Shown: positions 32,848 to 45,585 of the stretch, piece by piece | Position numbering within the stretch: the stretch's first letter is position 1 | How the letters are laid out: each line of letters starts with the position of its first letter | Assembly: GCF_032854445.1 (NCBI RefSeq) | Contig: NC_088302.1 | Coordinates: forward strand, 6,941,338 to 7,005,337 | Length of the DNA: 64,000 nt | Source: Liolophura sinensis | Taxonomy: Eukaryota; Mollusca; Polyplacophora; Chitonida; Chitonidae | Direction: 5' to 3' | Made by a program: the position numbers and the translations under genes | Notes under the pieces: model-generated | Seen by the model: only the letters and a program-made list of their open reading frames with translations | The model's database searches: none | Told to the model about the DNA's origin: nothing

Positions 32848-35800
32848 ATAAAAACAGCTTCAGTGATATCAAAGAAAAGTTTAGGTTTTCGCTGCTTTGC
32901 GAAATTTTCTGCACACCTGCAAAGCGAAGAACAATGCCGTATATCCTGCTCCGGTATTAGTTTTCCATCTGTTTCGGGTATCTTTGGAAAATCTCGAAGA
33001 ACCTTAATTGAGAAACTTGTATTCTAAGTCAATGTGTAATCTATATAGTCATATCGGCTATTGGGTGAACGCATCTACGGCTTAATGTTGGAAGGTGCAT
33101 TCTCATGAGAAGCTGTCATTCCTTTAATCCTTTAACATGACATGTGTCTCATTAAGTGAACAGTGTGTGGTTGTATACAAATATTGATGATTGTTGAAAT
33201 ACATAACAACAACTACACTATTTTCCTAGACTGCTGTGTTATTAAGATTAATACGCTAATATTAAAAATATGCGACGTCGCATCGCTTAAAAAGTTGAAA
33301 TCTTTCACCACAAATGCGTTTCGTGTAACGAAGAAAGATCTGGAGCCAAACTCTCCCGACCTTCTCCTATATGTTATCGCTTACACTTCACTTAGTTCAT
33401 AATATTTCCATCACAAAACCTTCAATGGCTATACAGAATGTCAAAACGCACTACTGAAGCCTGCTTTTGAGAGGAGCAGTGTTACCTGTTATTCAGCAAT
33501 CCTGGAGGATTGGCTTAAGAAAAAAAGACATATGTCGACCAACTATAAATCAGAACCATAACTATGTAGAATATATATATATATTTTCCGGAACACTAAC
33601 CAAGTCTTTGTAGCGACACTTATTAGGCCGAATATTCTCTTCCGTGACAAGTTGATTTAATGGATAATTTTCTTGACAAGGCTATTAAACCCGAACAATA
33701 AATAATGCAAAAATTTCAAAATTCCCAAGTGGACTGAAGAGATCAAAGATGGAACACGAGCGAAGACTTCCCCATCGGCAAAAGCAGAATGCAGTAGAAG
33801 TTATTTATGACACTAGAAAAGTGACGTGGTGACGATTCGTAGCATTAGCGTTTTATATCACAGCGACTAACGCACTGACTGCGCATTTATATAATCTGGT
33901 GGCAAATGTCAACTACAGTATGCACTGGTGTGTGCACTTTAATATATGTCTGCAAATGTAGTGTAAATGTGGAATAAGTTTGAGCGAAGGGATAAATGTG
34001 AAATAAACTGTGGTGGTAAGCTGTAAAGATTACCTGTCCAACAACGCCATGAAACCGGTGTGCATGAAATTGGTATTTTTATAAAGTTCGCGTTAGATCA
34101 GATACGCATATAGATGAAGCGCTTTCTTCCTGCTAATGGCCAGTGTTGTGCATGTTTGAATCTCGCTGTACTGGGGACATTGCTTTGCCAGGGACCCTGC
34201 AAATAGAGATGGGTCTCTGCCGACATCCCGCTTTCCTCCAACGATAAAACAGGCACAACATTATGAGTTAAACTGTGGTGACCAATGAAATATATATATA
34301 TATATATATGTGTGTGTCAATTTCATTCCATGGTATCACAAGTGGACACCTTTGTTGTTAGGTTAGGATCTTAAGTCCCATCTTGAGTGATAGAGAACGA
34401 CATTTACGACGACATGAATTAAGTGGAAGTCATAAAGGCTTACGCTCCACAGAACGTTTAACGTTTGAATCGAATCCCCTTTAAGAAACGCGCTGCATGA
34501 CCTATCCAGAAGCGAGCGGAAATAATGTCGCAAATCAAATGGATCAATCCCTTATATTTTATGTATTGTTTAATGCTTATGAAAGTTAAGTAAATATTAC
34601 ATATACTTAAATCTTAAATTGTTAAATCATGCTGCTTAAGTACAGTTCAAGGCAATTAACTTGCGTTCAATCTGTGTATCTGGAGACCTTGTGGAAAGTT
34701 TACAATATAATTAAGACGGCAGAGAGAGGAAAAAACAGCACCGACGACAGTGTGATAGCTGACAAATGGTCACACGTAACCGGTGAGATACAGCCTTTTG
34801 TCAATTTGTCTTAGTTAGGGTTTTATTCTAACTCTTCATGAAAATGCGTAAATAGTAGCCAATTACACGCCCCGTAGCACCATGGCTTACGCAGAATTAG
34901 GTTAAAAAATGCAGTGATGTTTATGGTAATTTATTAGACGTCAGTGGTCTAGAATTGCTCAGAAAAACGTATCGGGACTGTTATCGTCATGGGCCGGGGT
35001 TGCTCAGATATCTCATTCACATACTTTGTCAGAGCTTAGAATGAGAAATATTATTTTTTATAGAGAAATGCATGTCGAATTATCCCCGAAAAACATACAG
35101 AAAGCAACTTTGTGGTCATACACATACACCTGTTTCACCCCAATCTGCCCATGTCGTTGATTTGATAAATTCTTTTGGTAACCTCTTTTGTAATATTAAC
35201 AAACGCCTGGATTTAAAAGACGACCAACAAAACCAAAGGCAGCGAAAAATATGGTTTCAGTTCCGTATCCTAAAAGAACTTTCCGCAAAATAAAAACTTT
35301 AATTTGCTTCCACTTCATAGTGAAGGGAGACGTAGCCTCTTGGCTATACTTGGCATGGTATTGCCAGAGTCAACAACAGAGCAATTCCGATTTTGTGTTA
35401 GTACATGTGAAGAGACATGAATGTCACTATTATGCACGTCACTGAAAACCACCGGGAATGTCACTGGCTCGAGGCACTTGTGTAATTCTTTCACTCTGTG
35501 TAATGGTTTGATGGGAGATGTACGGATGTTGTTGTATGGCGCTTGTAGATGGAGGCACATCGCTTTTACTTAGTCTTAGGTAAATTGCATCGTAAGATGT
35601 TTGCCTCTGTGTTTGTGAGATCATTATTTAAAAGAAATAGATGCCTAATAACTGGTTAGCCGCGTGGATGGCCATTTGTCGTGACCTACATAATTAAGTC
35701 AGGGTTGTGTGTTATGCCTCAACGGGATGTAGTACCGACCTTGGAAACACATCAAGTGAAGACTCTTACAAACAGCTGACATTCGCCCAGCTATTATTAC

Positions 35801-35879
35801 GCTAATATTTTAGAGCGATGGGCAAGTTATCAAAGCTTCTATCTTGCAGTGGGAAGGTGAAAAGGTGGAAAAGTGGGAA

Positions 35880-35913
35880 GGTTGGGTGCAGGGGAGGGGG
35901 AGGGGGAGGGTGA
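35880..35913 (+). repeat. G-rich purine run
   Basis: Four closely spaced G-runs of the form GGGGAGGGGGAGGG lie at 35890-35911. The pattern could fold as a G-quadruplex on the plus strand. No gene is near. Confidence 0.7.
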
Positions 35914-36109
35914 TGCACGCTTAACACACAGATGTGGCGTAATCAGTGTCAAGGATTAAAGGTCCTTTTTCTCTGCTTAAAACGATACCTTACGACGTAC
36001 AGCTTTAGTAAGAAACTAGACACTAGCGGTGTAAGGCAACAATAGTTTAGCCTTGGTTTCTCCCTTTGCAACCTTTTACCCCTGTTTTAATTCCCATTGC
36101 TTTTACTTC

Positions 36110-36690
36110 AGCAGCTACAATAACAAGAATATCATTTGCAATCCAACGACATGTCTTTCTTACCAGCCATACATATCTTTTGTAACAGCTGGATAATTTT
36201 CACAAGCTCACTGCCCTGAAATTAGAGGGCATGGAATGAAACTGTGGTCTAATTACTCATTGGCAACGAACAGCATGATCCATTCTAATGTGGGCAAATT
36301 GTATTCTGGTCTGGTACCACGAGAATCGCCAATTATCCTGTAATTTATAGCTAATTCTTGTACAAAGCTTGTACAGAGTCCCACTTGGGCCTAATAATTA
36401 TAATCAGTCGACGAGTCTGGACAATAGAGTTGTGCTGCCCGCTATCGCCAGTCGGACCCGATATGATAAACCCCAAAACGAAGTCATATGACAGTAAGTG
36501 GCCGGGTACTGCGATTTCCCCACGCCCGAAGACTACTATACATCTGTTAACACTTCACTGTATGCTACAATGACATGGAGGCCATTCATACGCATACTGT
36601 GTAGTTTACTCGTGCCTACCCCAGTTTAATCAATCGGATATTGATTTGTTTGATGCAAACCCTCTCTATTGCAAAGCCAATTACGACATG
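36110..36690 (+). repeat. Repeat block C, copy 3
   Basis: Matches copies 1 and 2. Landmarks are ATATCATTTGCAATCCAACG, CAATTATCCTGTAATTTATA, GGCCGGGTACTGCGATTTCC, GGATATTGATTTGTTTGATG and TATTGCAAAGCCAATTACG. It is as diverged from the other two as they are from each other. Confidence 0.83.
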
Positions 36691-38179
36691 TCTTCCGTTA
36701 AAGGCACCGCCACCCTCAGCGAAATCCAGTGTCCACGGACGAATGTCGTAACCGCTGCACTCACATCACTTCTCAATCGCGGCCTTATAAGGACCAACTA
36801 TAAACCAAAGCCTCAACCACATAATGTATCTTGAAAAGCAATAGTTCCGCAACATTAATTAATTCTTCGCATTGACAGGTATCGCACTGAATATTCTCTT
36901 TCAAGAGAAGTTGAGTAGTTCTCTTCACAAAGTTTTTAATGCTGAACGATAAATAACAGAAAAATCTAACAAGGAACAAACGGATAGAAGAGATGAAAGA
37001 CACAGCACAAGGATTTCAATGAGTGAAGACTTCTTATAGACAACAGCGAACAAAGGTCTCCTGAAGAAAGCGGCTGTTAAGGCGATTGTGTAACCTTAGA
37101 CTTTATGACAGTCAAGAGACCAGGCGATTTCATTAACAGTATTTGGATTTTTGATCATAGCCACAAAATAATTTACCACGCATTTCTATAAACTATGCCC
37201 ACTTTGCTGGGCTCATCGCTCTGTGTGCTACATTATAGGTCTGCAAATGTAAGGTATACGTCATTTGTGCTTACAACGGCAGTGTTTTCCAGGTATTTTT
37301 ATATATACTGCTCCATTAATTTCAGAAGGTGCAATTAAGACTTCCTGGAGCTCTGTCATTTCTCTTCAGACAAATATCTTGAAGTGAACTGTTGATTACT
37401 GAATGCGTATTCACGAGGCGCATCAAACAAGTTGACAGGTTCTGCAGGGTTTCTGACCGACGATTTTTTTAAAAATTAGCTGGACCAGTGCATTAAAAAC
37501 AAGACTGAAGTCACTGCATTATTGTCTAGTAAATTCCAGTTAACATGGCTACATATTTTGTTCTAATTTTGCTCTAATTCTAGTGTTAGGGGACGAATAA
37601 TTTGCTATTTAGGCATTTTCATGAACAATTAGAAAAAAAACTCTAAGTGAGGTAAATTGACAAGGGCGTATTTCATCGCTTACGTATGGTTATTTGCCAA
37701 CAATCACACTCTCTTCGCTATTCTTGCTTTACTGTCTGTGTCGCCTTCCGTGTTCAAATGATGGACATTGATTTAGAGTCCGTGCCCGTGACGTGATTTT
37801 GTTTTGGGGAATATGTCACATGTACACATGTGTATGAGAGCTGGAAGTACAAGGGACTGTTTCTATTTTAATGGCGAACGAGTCTTGGGGAAGCTATTGC
37901 TGCATCTACTATGGACTTCGTGAGCTGGGCATTAGCTGCAAAGAGCACTTTAACTACCAAGCACGAGTTTCCAAGGCTAATTAGCACGCTTATTAAATTA
38001 ATGACCTTGCAACCTAACCTCAGATTTATTACACCTGTTTGCGACAAATAAAGACAAATCCCGGATTTGTCAAGATTAGGTTGATTCCAAGAAGCTGGAG
38101 AGATCTATCGACCTTTACAGAAAATCTGTAAAAAACGTCAAATGAACAAATTACGCGAGTGTCTTTTCTCATAATTCCA

Positions 38180-38442
38180 GAAGGTCAGGATCGCTTGCCT
38201 AATAGTTAGAGCGTCCACCCCGAAGACATACCAAAGAGTTTAAAAATGGTACTTGTTGCTTTTTCGCTTTGAGTTCAGCACTGCGAGGTTAGAGCAAATA
38301 CACAGGGTTGGATGGCCCGGTGTCAGGATAATGTGACTGTGTGCGGTGTTGTGTCTGGTGTCGTTGGCAGACACAATACATGTACACACATCGTCATAGG
38401 ACTGAAAAATTGTTCAGTACGACGTTAAACCGCATATATATA
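38180..38442 (+). repeat. Second tRNA-derived SINE family, near full length
   Basis: The head GCCTAATAGTTAGAGCGTCC resembles a tRNA A-box region. The body has GGATGGCCCGGTGTCAGGAT, AATGTGACTGTG and GTGTCGTTGGCAGACAC. The tail GACTGAAAAATTGTTCAGTA with CGACGTTAAAC is the same as at 30430-30512. Family placement comes from the head-body-tail order. The copy is diverged. Confidence 0.75.
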
Positions 38443-38684
38443 CATACGTTATTACACAAATAAGTTACTTGAACGTGACAAACGTAAAAATTAGGATTAA
38501 TATTGTAATCTCAATAAAATTGATCTTTGAATAATGATTGGCCTTTGTATTATACATCTTTTAGTCGGACAGCTAAAGTTCTAATTCGTTGCAAACTGCC
38601 GCGCCCAGCACCAATCTTATGGCGAATTTCAATCTGATGCGATTGTAAGTCAGGGAATTTGCCAGTTACTTTGGCAATATAAAC

Positions 38685-38750
38685 CTGGGTCCCATCGTAC
38701 AAGTGAAAATATAGATTACGGCGTTAAATGCCAATGAAATATATAAATAT
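38685..38750 (+). repeat. SINE 3' tail fragment
   Basis: ATCGTACAAGTGAAAATATA, then ACGGCGTTAAATGCCAATG and an AT tail. It is a diverged 3' end of the main SINE family and lies inside unit III. Confidence 0.7.
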
Positions 38751-38990
38751 TGTCTTGTTCATTCCATTTGATATGACGTCTTCCTCCTATTCTGTTGAAA
38801 ACAAATTAAGTATGTTGCTTTCTCTTTTAGAGAAAAGTCGAGAGTGCCCTCTGGGTGATAGAGTACGACATTCCGGACGAGTTGAAGTAGCTTAAAGCCA
38901 TTAAGGTTCACAGATGTCAAACAATCTTATCGCAGGTTGGGACTGAATCCCATGTGGCCTTGAAAAGACTCGTTGCGGGGGAATTGATAT

Positions 38991-39544
38991 TATCTGTCAT
39001 ATGCTGATTGGTTGACGTTTATCAAACAGGCTGTGGTCCTTCCTGTCATGTTTGATGGGGAATTTTACTTCGAATGCTAGGTGTACATAGTCTGCTGTAA
39101 CAACCGTAAGTATGAATATTTTAATACACTCAGTGTAGATTGATTTTCACACAATGAAATGTTTACCACGGTGTTTGGCTACGTACGGTGATTTATTTTT
39201 CCTCAGGCAAATTAATCTTTCAGGGAAAAAAGTCAAGATGCATTTTGCAGAATTTACTTTAACGGCCACATCTGGATTTTTAAACCGGATGCTATAGCCG
39301 AAACCGTGCCATCTATCAGCGCAGCTAAAGTGGAGTTGCTAGTATATCAACGGAATATGTGACGGAATCAAACATATTCTGCTCAAGTGAGCAGACATTC
39401 GAGGAATTCCAAAGTCCTTCATCTGCTCTATTATAATATTTCATTTTTTTTTTCCCGAAGAAAACTGACAGTGTCAGTAAAAGTATCCATCCAAATGAAT
39501 TCAAATACTGGACATAGTGATACCAATATAATATACAACCGATT
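38991..39544. other. Stretch without recognisable gene
   Basis: AT-rich sequence after unit III. Only short chance frames are present, and no element ends or repeats are recognised. Confidence 0.5.
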
Positions 39545-39963
39545 ATAACGTCGTGCCAAATCGGCAATCTTCCAGCTATATCGTGGCGAGGTCAGATACC
39601 AGAAACAATGTATGTTTCAAGGCGAGAGTGCTAGCATCCAAAATCAAAATAAAACGGATACACGTGGGTTTAAAACATATCACTAGTCAATAAACTAGCC
39701 TATTCAACAGTCAAAAATAGAATTAATGCTTAAATTGAAGCAAGCAAACCTTTACAAATACGACTCGAGGGATTTACATATTGTCCACAGGTGCATGTTT
39801 GCCTGTAAGCCGAATCCAGAATAAAAGCACCGGCGGACAAAAACCTTGGTGGATAAAAATTCCGGCGGACAAAAGCCCCGTCCCCTTAATTAACCCGATA
39901 AAACATATCTGACCGCCTGATAAATATGATGCCCCCCCCCCCCCCCGCCACTCTCCCCCTTGG
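39545..39963 (-). repeat. LINE/SINE-type tail and C-run
   Basis: At 39545-39600 the minus strand resembles the 3' tail of the dominant LINE (CGCCACGATATAGCTGGAAG, then TTGCCGATTTGGCACGACG). The remainder to LINE C is unassigned, apart from a C-run at 39933-39948 directly before the LINE. Confidence 0.55.
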
Positions 39964-40304
39964 GGTCTCCGGAGTGATAAGAATAGGACCTCAGCCCTAT
40001 AGGCAAGCTTGTCGGCTAACCTAGAACTCACCCGTGTGGGCCCGGTGAATACAATAGGCTCACATCTTCTCTATTGTGTGGAACCTGTTTGCTGTGGGTT
40101 GCAACCTGTAATCTCCGAGGACGAAATTCCGGTGGCTGAGGGCGTGTTGGTCTTGCAAGATCCTCACGCCCAACACGCCACTTTAGCCCTTACGTGGAGA
40201 AAGACTGGAGGTCGGATGGGCAGGTTTCTCTATAACACCACTTCTAAAAAATAAATGTTGTTTCCCTAATTTCGTTTGCACCAATACCTGGGAGGCGCTG
40301 GCTT

Positions 40305-41727
40305 ATGGGTCGATCGATTTGTATGTGTCTCATGTGCAACCTTATTCATTTAGTAAGTTAGTGAACCCCAGGTTCAGGCATCGCCCTTGTTGGCACTCCG
40401 TGGTAGGTGGGGAACACATGGGGCGAATGATTATTATGCATCTATTATGTCCTCCCTTAACCTTTTGTCTAATGTCCCTAAGGCTTCTAATGTATCCGTC
40501 AAGTCTTCCTCTCAGCCGACTTTGTCAGGGCTGACAACAACAGGAAGCTGGAGGCCTTGTGGGACTTGCAGGATAATAAACCGGACAGTTGGCCGTCTGT
40601 CATTCTTCTCTCAACAAAGAGTGAACAAAAGCCGGCCTCAAAAATCCACCCCTTTCTTCTAAACAGGGCCCTTTATGGCGTAGCAGGCTCTTTAAAAATG
40701 TTAAATAACTTAGATCCGGAGATATTGAATGTTTCCGGCAAAAACAATCACAAAATTTACTTACAATGAATAAAATATCTGATGCAACTGTTCCCATCAC
40801 CATTCCTTGAACACCTGTAAGGGCAATGTAAGGATGGCGATATAAGTGACCTTACCCAGGAAGAATTCTGCAGAGAACTGACTTCACAGTGTGTTCCCAG
40901 AGTTAAACGCTTCACTATAAAGATATCTGGTGGCATCATTAAATTAAATACATACCTGTTAACCTTCAACACTACGTCCCTTCCGTCGTATATCTACATT
41001 GGTCCGTATAAGATTAATGTGTATTGATATATCCCTAATCCGACACGTTGTTTTACTTGCCAAAAATTTGATCACGGCAAGGGTCAGTGTAAATATAAAC
41101 ATACTTGTTTCAGATACGGCAGTGAAGGTCATGATGGTTTCGACTGTAGCAACACAGTTAAGTGTTGCAACTGCAGTGGAGACAACATGGCCTCCCCACT
41201 GTCCGCTATTCCTTCAGGAAAAAACAAATCATAAACTTGAAAATTAAAAACAGTATATCTTACCATGACACCAGGAAATTAATCTCACCCTGTAGTACTT
41301 CTCTGCAGACTTCGTTGCCAATGTAGTCAAGCGAGTAGCATCTGTTGCTACTCAAACCTCTTTGACTTGGCCCATTGGAAACGACAAACCTAGCTCTATT
41401 TCTGTGCAACTTTCGGCTCAACCTGCATTAAATTCTTGCTCAACCCAGACAACTTCAACACAACAAATGAGAATAGTAAACAGTGCAGAAAAACCTCCCA
41501 AACCTCAACCCAATCTACCTAAAAATAATGATAAACCTATTAAACCGAATGGCCCCACAGAGCGTCCCTTTAAGGCTACTAGGGATCCTATCCAAACTTG
41601 GATCGTTGGAGGACGTTGCTCCTTCAACATCAGATGCGGGTGTGATGGATACATCACCCGCACCGGGGACATTTTTCAGCCGATCTCCACGGAAGGGCTT
41701 TTCTTTGTCACCTCTCCAGTTACATAA
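40305..41727 (+). pseudogene. LINE ORF1 (gag-like), copy C (broken)
   Basis: The start at 40305 gives MGRSICMCLMCNLIHL, like the ORF1 start of copy F. A deletion then leads to PQVQASPLLALRG near 40380. The central part (PDSWPSVILLSTKSEQKP and IHPFLLNRAL, 40570-40670) is well kept. The zinc-knuckle region at 41045-41200 has the first CCHC (CFTCQKFDHGKGQC). The second has Tyr for its second Cys (CFRYGSEGHDGFDC) and the third has Asn for His. The C-terminal tail (PTERPFKATRDPIQT, DAGVMDTSPAPG) ends just before ORF2. Several frameshifts. Role in the family: RNA binding. Confidence 0.83.
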
Positions 41728-41734
41728 TTCAATA

Positions 41735-44405
41735 GACAATTGCCAAAACCTTTTCTAAAAATGTGAGATTTTGATTCCCCTAACTCTCTATGAGGTAGTA
41801 ATAACATTAATAATAAGGGCAAGATAGTGGTAGACTTCTTATCTAAGGAGGTACTGTGCCATTTTAATGATGGCTCTAATATCTATTTTCATCCAGGTAA
41901 TGACTCCAATTCGGCTATCGATCTCACTATCACGGATCCATCACTTTTCCTTGGTTTTTTTCTTGGAAGGTGCATGACAATCTTTGTGGTAGTAACCATT
42001 TCCCTATAATCCTAGAACATATCACTTCTAATTCTTTAGAACTTGTAGCTAGGTGGATGTTCGATAAAGCAGATTGGATCGCATTTGAGAGGTTCTGTCA
42101 GGCTGATATCACCTCAGAGACTTTCAATGCAGCACATGATCCTATATTAAAATTTAATGAGCTTGTTTTACAAGCGGCCATTAGAACTATCCCTAAGACC
42201 TCGACAAATCCCAAATCCAAAAGTAAACCCTGGTACGACAATGACTGTGGTAAAGCCATTAAGGACCGATCGACGTTTTAATATACGTCTTACTGATAAT
42301 AACTTAAACCAGGTTCGTATTTTTTGAGCCAAGGCTTGTCGATTACTCAAGTCTAAGAGACGATCTTGTTGGCGAAACTTTGGTTCAGAAGTTTAAGGGC
42401 AAAAATAATAAAGCAAACGTCCAGCATTTCAAAGATAAAGATGATATATTAACCTCTCCATCCGATATAGCTAATAAATTAGTTGAGACAATTTCCAAGA
42501 AATATTCTGAGAATTATACTTCAGAATTCCAATATATTAAAAACCAGAAGGAAAAAATTAAATTGACCTTTTCTTCTGAAAATTTAGAGAATGGGCACAC
42601 GATACTGCTAGCGGCCCTGACAACGTATAAGTATTTGTCATTGAGGGAGGCGTGTATTATCCCGGTCCCCAAACCGGGTAAGGATCATACTGATCCCTAT
42701 CATTACCGTCCCATAGCTGTTACCAGCTGTGTCTGTAAGACTATGGAACGGATGATTAACGATAGACTTGTTTGGTTTTTAGAAACCAACAATTTACTTT
42801 CTAATATGCACTGTGTTTTCCGGCAAGTTAGATCTAATGTGGATTACCTTGTTCGATTTGATGGCGATTATTCGCGATGGCTTCATCAATGACGAACATG
42901 TGGTGTCCATATTTTTTGACCTTAAAAAGGCCTCCGACACCACATGGAAATATGCTACTTTAAAAGACCTAGCGGATTTGAGACTTAAAGGCCGATTGGC
43001 AATATTTATATCCGAATTTGTATCTGATCATCGGTTTAAGATAAGGGTTGGGTCCACTCTTTCCGACTCTTATGAGCAGGAAATGGGTGTACCGCAGGAC
43101 AGCATTCTATCCCCAACTTTGTTCAGCATAAAAATAAATAGCCTAGCAAACACATTAACATCTGGCACAGAGGGTTCTTTATACGTGGATGATTTCCTTA
43201 TATTCTACCGAGCTAAAAATATGAATAACATGGAACGTCAGTTGCAGCTTTGTCTCAATAAGATTGAAAAATGGGCAACTGAAAACGGTTTTAGGTTTTC
43301 AATGCCTAAAACCGTGGGTATACATTTTTGTAATAAACGGAAACTTCATCTTGACCACGAACTTAATTTTTGTGGTGAACAAATTCACCTTCTTTACATA
43401 ACCGACGTATAAAACTGAGCCTTCAGTATGCTACAAAGCTTAAAGCTCATCCAACAAACCCTGCCCACGACTGTGTTTTCAATCCATCTTATGTGGACAA
43501 ATTTAATAGATGTCCCAACCCCTTTGTTCGAACTTCGTATACTTCGTATAAAAAATAGTTCCGGTGTCTTTTCCGGAGTCTCCTCCCTGGCTCCTTCCAT
43601 AACCTAAACTAATATTTGATCCACGTAAATATAATAAATCAAATACAAATCCTCTTATAATTCAGCAAAATTTTGCTGAAATCAAGGCTAATTATATGGA
43701 TTATAAATTTATATATACTGATGGCTCAAAGGATGGGGACAGGGCTGCGCGTGTCTTAGAACAGCAGGTCACCTCTTTCCGTGTGCCCCCTCCATCCTCA
43801 ATATTTTCTGCAGAGGCCAGTGCTATACTCCTTGCTTTATGATATGTTTCTATTGTGCGTGCCCATAAGGCAATGATATGCACTGACTCGCTCTCCTGCC
43901 TTTTGGCAATTCAGAATAATAAATAAAATCCATTGATACTTGAAATTTTAGCCTTACATATAAAACTAATTAAAAGAGGTAAAGATATTATTTTCTGTTG
44001 GATACTAAGACATGGAAACACAGTCGTGGACAGGGAAACTAAAGCTACCCTGTATAAGCGTCTATCTTGGGTTAAAATCACGTATACTGACATAACGTCT
44101 AATATTCTTAAATATTTTCATCGCCTTTGGCAGGACAAATGGGATTTCATTCCATTCAAGACCAAGTAGTTTTAACGAAGTGTCGTATTGGGCATTCTCG
44201 CCTAACACACAATTTCATCTTGGATGGGAGCAATGCTCCCGAGTGTGCTGGATGTGATGCCCAATATGGTATCAAACATATCCTGGTTGACTTTGATCGG
44301 CAAACATTTTACACAGTCAACTCTATATATGATCTATTTGACAGCATAGTGAGTGCTGCTGTCATAAAGTATTTGAAGGCTATTGGCATATATCATAGAA
44401 TTTAA
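41735..44405 (+). pseudogene. LINE ORF2 polyprotein, copy C (broken)
   Basis: The EEP N-terminus is deleted. It begins near GSNNINNKGK and continues with SAIDLTITDPS (41910) and SNHFPIILEHITSNS (41985). The linker reads KSKPWYDNDC (42220). The RT is the best in the window: IIPVPKPGKDHTDPYHYRPI (42660-42720), FFDLKKASDTTWKY (42910), EMGVPQDSILSPTLFSIKIN (43080-43140), YVDDFLIFYRA (43180) and KIEKWATENGFRFS (43260). A frameshift occurs near 42850. About 0.4 kb is lost at 43390, where the thumb joins IKLSLQYATKLKAHPTNP. RNase H has FIYTDGSKDGD, SAEASAILLAL, CTDSLSCLLA and HGNTVVDRE (43705-44030). The C-terminus has CAGCDAQYGIKHILV. Not functional. Confidence 0.87.
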
Positions 44406-44668
44406 ATTTTAATTGTAATAAATATTTACAGATAAATTATATACATATAGATTTCTAAATATACTGTTTTTAAAATATTCTGGTTTTTAAGTTTTAACTC
44501 TTATTTTTCTTTTATCTCATTTTAAACATGTTTAAAATTTGCATGTTTCAATTTTGATGTACTTACTGTCGTATCGAAAACCTCGTGTTTCACCTTGTTC
44601 TCGGCACAATATTACTGAAATATTGCTGATGTGGTGTTAAGCCATAATCATTCATTCATTCATTCATT

Positions 44669-45337
44669 CAATAGTGAATATAAAGAATATATACCAAAAT
44701 TCCATAATATAAACTTATGAATATGTGATACATGTAGAATTACAACACATTGACTTAGCTGTCTGCTTCTCAGCACAACAACATTTTGTTAGGTATAGAG
44801 TAGCTGATTGCACTTCATTGCAAAGCCCTGACATCCGTACGCTGAAAATCCGAAGTCTCTTAGCGGTGACGCCTTGCAAGCGGTGTGGAGCATGGAAGTT
44901 AGTTAAGTATTTATGGGGACTAAGCGGACAAGACCGAGTTCTCGTCACACCTATTAAGTTTAATGAGAAGGGATGGGTCTGCCTGTACCTGTTACGTTTA
45001 TGAAATCTACATAATGGCTTGATTTGTTTACTATTTAATCGCTAATTTGTAATTCCTGCTGCTGTAACTCGAAATGGTTCTACTTGTACCCCTCAGTATC
45101 CCAGGGAAATGAAGTTCACGATTGTTCGCCAATGACATTTCCGTTGCTAACTGAGTTAGTGGGGTTAAGCTGTCAAGGTTCTGCATGCTAAGCGGATCAG
45201 GTGAACTTCGACTTCTCCTTAGCCGTTGCTGACTTATTCCAGCTTGTAAGGCACCAATGTAACTTACCCACTGACTATATGTTGAATTGGGATTTATTAC
45301 TTTGCTATCATGTTATTGAAGGGTCAGTGGGGGTTTC
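44669..45337. other. Stretch without recognisable gene
   Basis: Between LINE C and a SINE. A 92-codon frame at 44725-45003 has no recognisable domain and no signal or repeat content, and I do not call it a gene. Confidence 0.45.
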
Positions 45338-45585
45338 CGTGGCCGAGGTGATTAGCACGCCAGCGCCGCAATGACCCTGGAGTTTCTCATCCATGCGGTC
45401 GCTGTGAGCTTGTCTAGCTCATGCTGGCTTCCTCTCCGGCCGTACGTGGGAAGCCTGCCAGCATCCTGTGGATGGTCGTGGTTTTCCCCCGGGTTCTGTC
45501 CAGTCTCCTCCCTCCATAATGCTGGCCGCCCTCATGCAAGTATTCTTCAATAGGGCGTAAACCACCAATGAAGAAAATAAAGCAA
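45338..45585 (+). repeat. tRNA-derived SINE, full length but diverged
   Basis: A-box-like TGGCCGAGGTG at 45340-45350, then TTAGCACGCC and ATGCGGTCGCTGTGAGC. The body has CTGGCTTCCTCTCCGGCCGT and GTGGATGGTCGTGG, with CATAATGCTGGCCGCC. The tail has AGGGCGTAAACCACCAATGA and an A-rich end. The B-box is degraded. It shows the complete head-body-tail layout of the main SINE family. Confidence 0.87.

Larger units (their letters stand above)
30510..34520 (+). repeat. Non-coding repeat unit II
   Basis: Second of three same-orientation units. Block A (30510-30720, TTGTGTTAGCACA and GCACGTCACTGAAAACCGC) matches 35300-35540. Block B (31293-31395) matches 35575-35715 and block C (31640-32235) matches 36110-36690. 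A block at 33530-33975 (ACCAACTATAAATCAG, GAATATTCTCTTC, GTCTGCAAATGTAGTG) matches 36785-37260. A last block at 34370-34520 (GTGATAGAGAACGACATT) matches 38845-38990. SINE and MITE insertions lengthen this unit. No conserved frame is seen. Confidence 0.65.
35300..38990 (+). repeat. Non-coding repeat unit III
   Basis: Third unit. Its blocks, in the same order as in unit II, are A (35300-35540), B (35575-35715), C (36110-36690), 36785-37260 and 38845-38990. Two further stretches match unit I: 37070-37140 (GTTAAGGCGATTGTGTAA) and 37310-37400 (ATACTGCTCCATTAATTTC). The offset to unit II varies between about 3.3 and 4.8 kb because of insertions. An old tandem duplication explains this better than separate transpositions, but I cannot exclude a large non-autonomous element. 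Confidence 0.65.
39964..44668 (+). mobile_element. LINE copy C, near full length
   Basis: It starts with GGTCTCCGGAGTGATAAGAA, the 5' end also seen at 8887 and 14775. It contains a 5' UTR to about 40300, ORF1, ORF2 to 44405 and a 3' UTR ending in GTTAAGCCATAATCATTC with five ATTC units at 44649-44668. It is shorter than copy F because the ORF2 N-terminus and the post-RT region are deleted. I see no clear target-site duplication. Confidence 0.9.

Noticed and set aside
32682-33027. Overlapping frames rich in Tyr-Ile repeats
   Set aside because: They are translations of the (TA)n microsatellite at 32787-32845, not genes.
35072-35293. 73-codon frame with many Lys, Arg and Gln residues
   Set aside because: No domain recognised and no counterpart conserved in repeat units I or II.
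44725-45003. 92-codon open frame with CKRCGAW motif
   Set aside because: No recognisable domain, no second Cys pair at a zinc-finger spacing, and no conserved neighbour. Such length is common by chance here.
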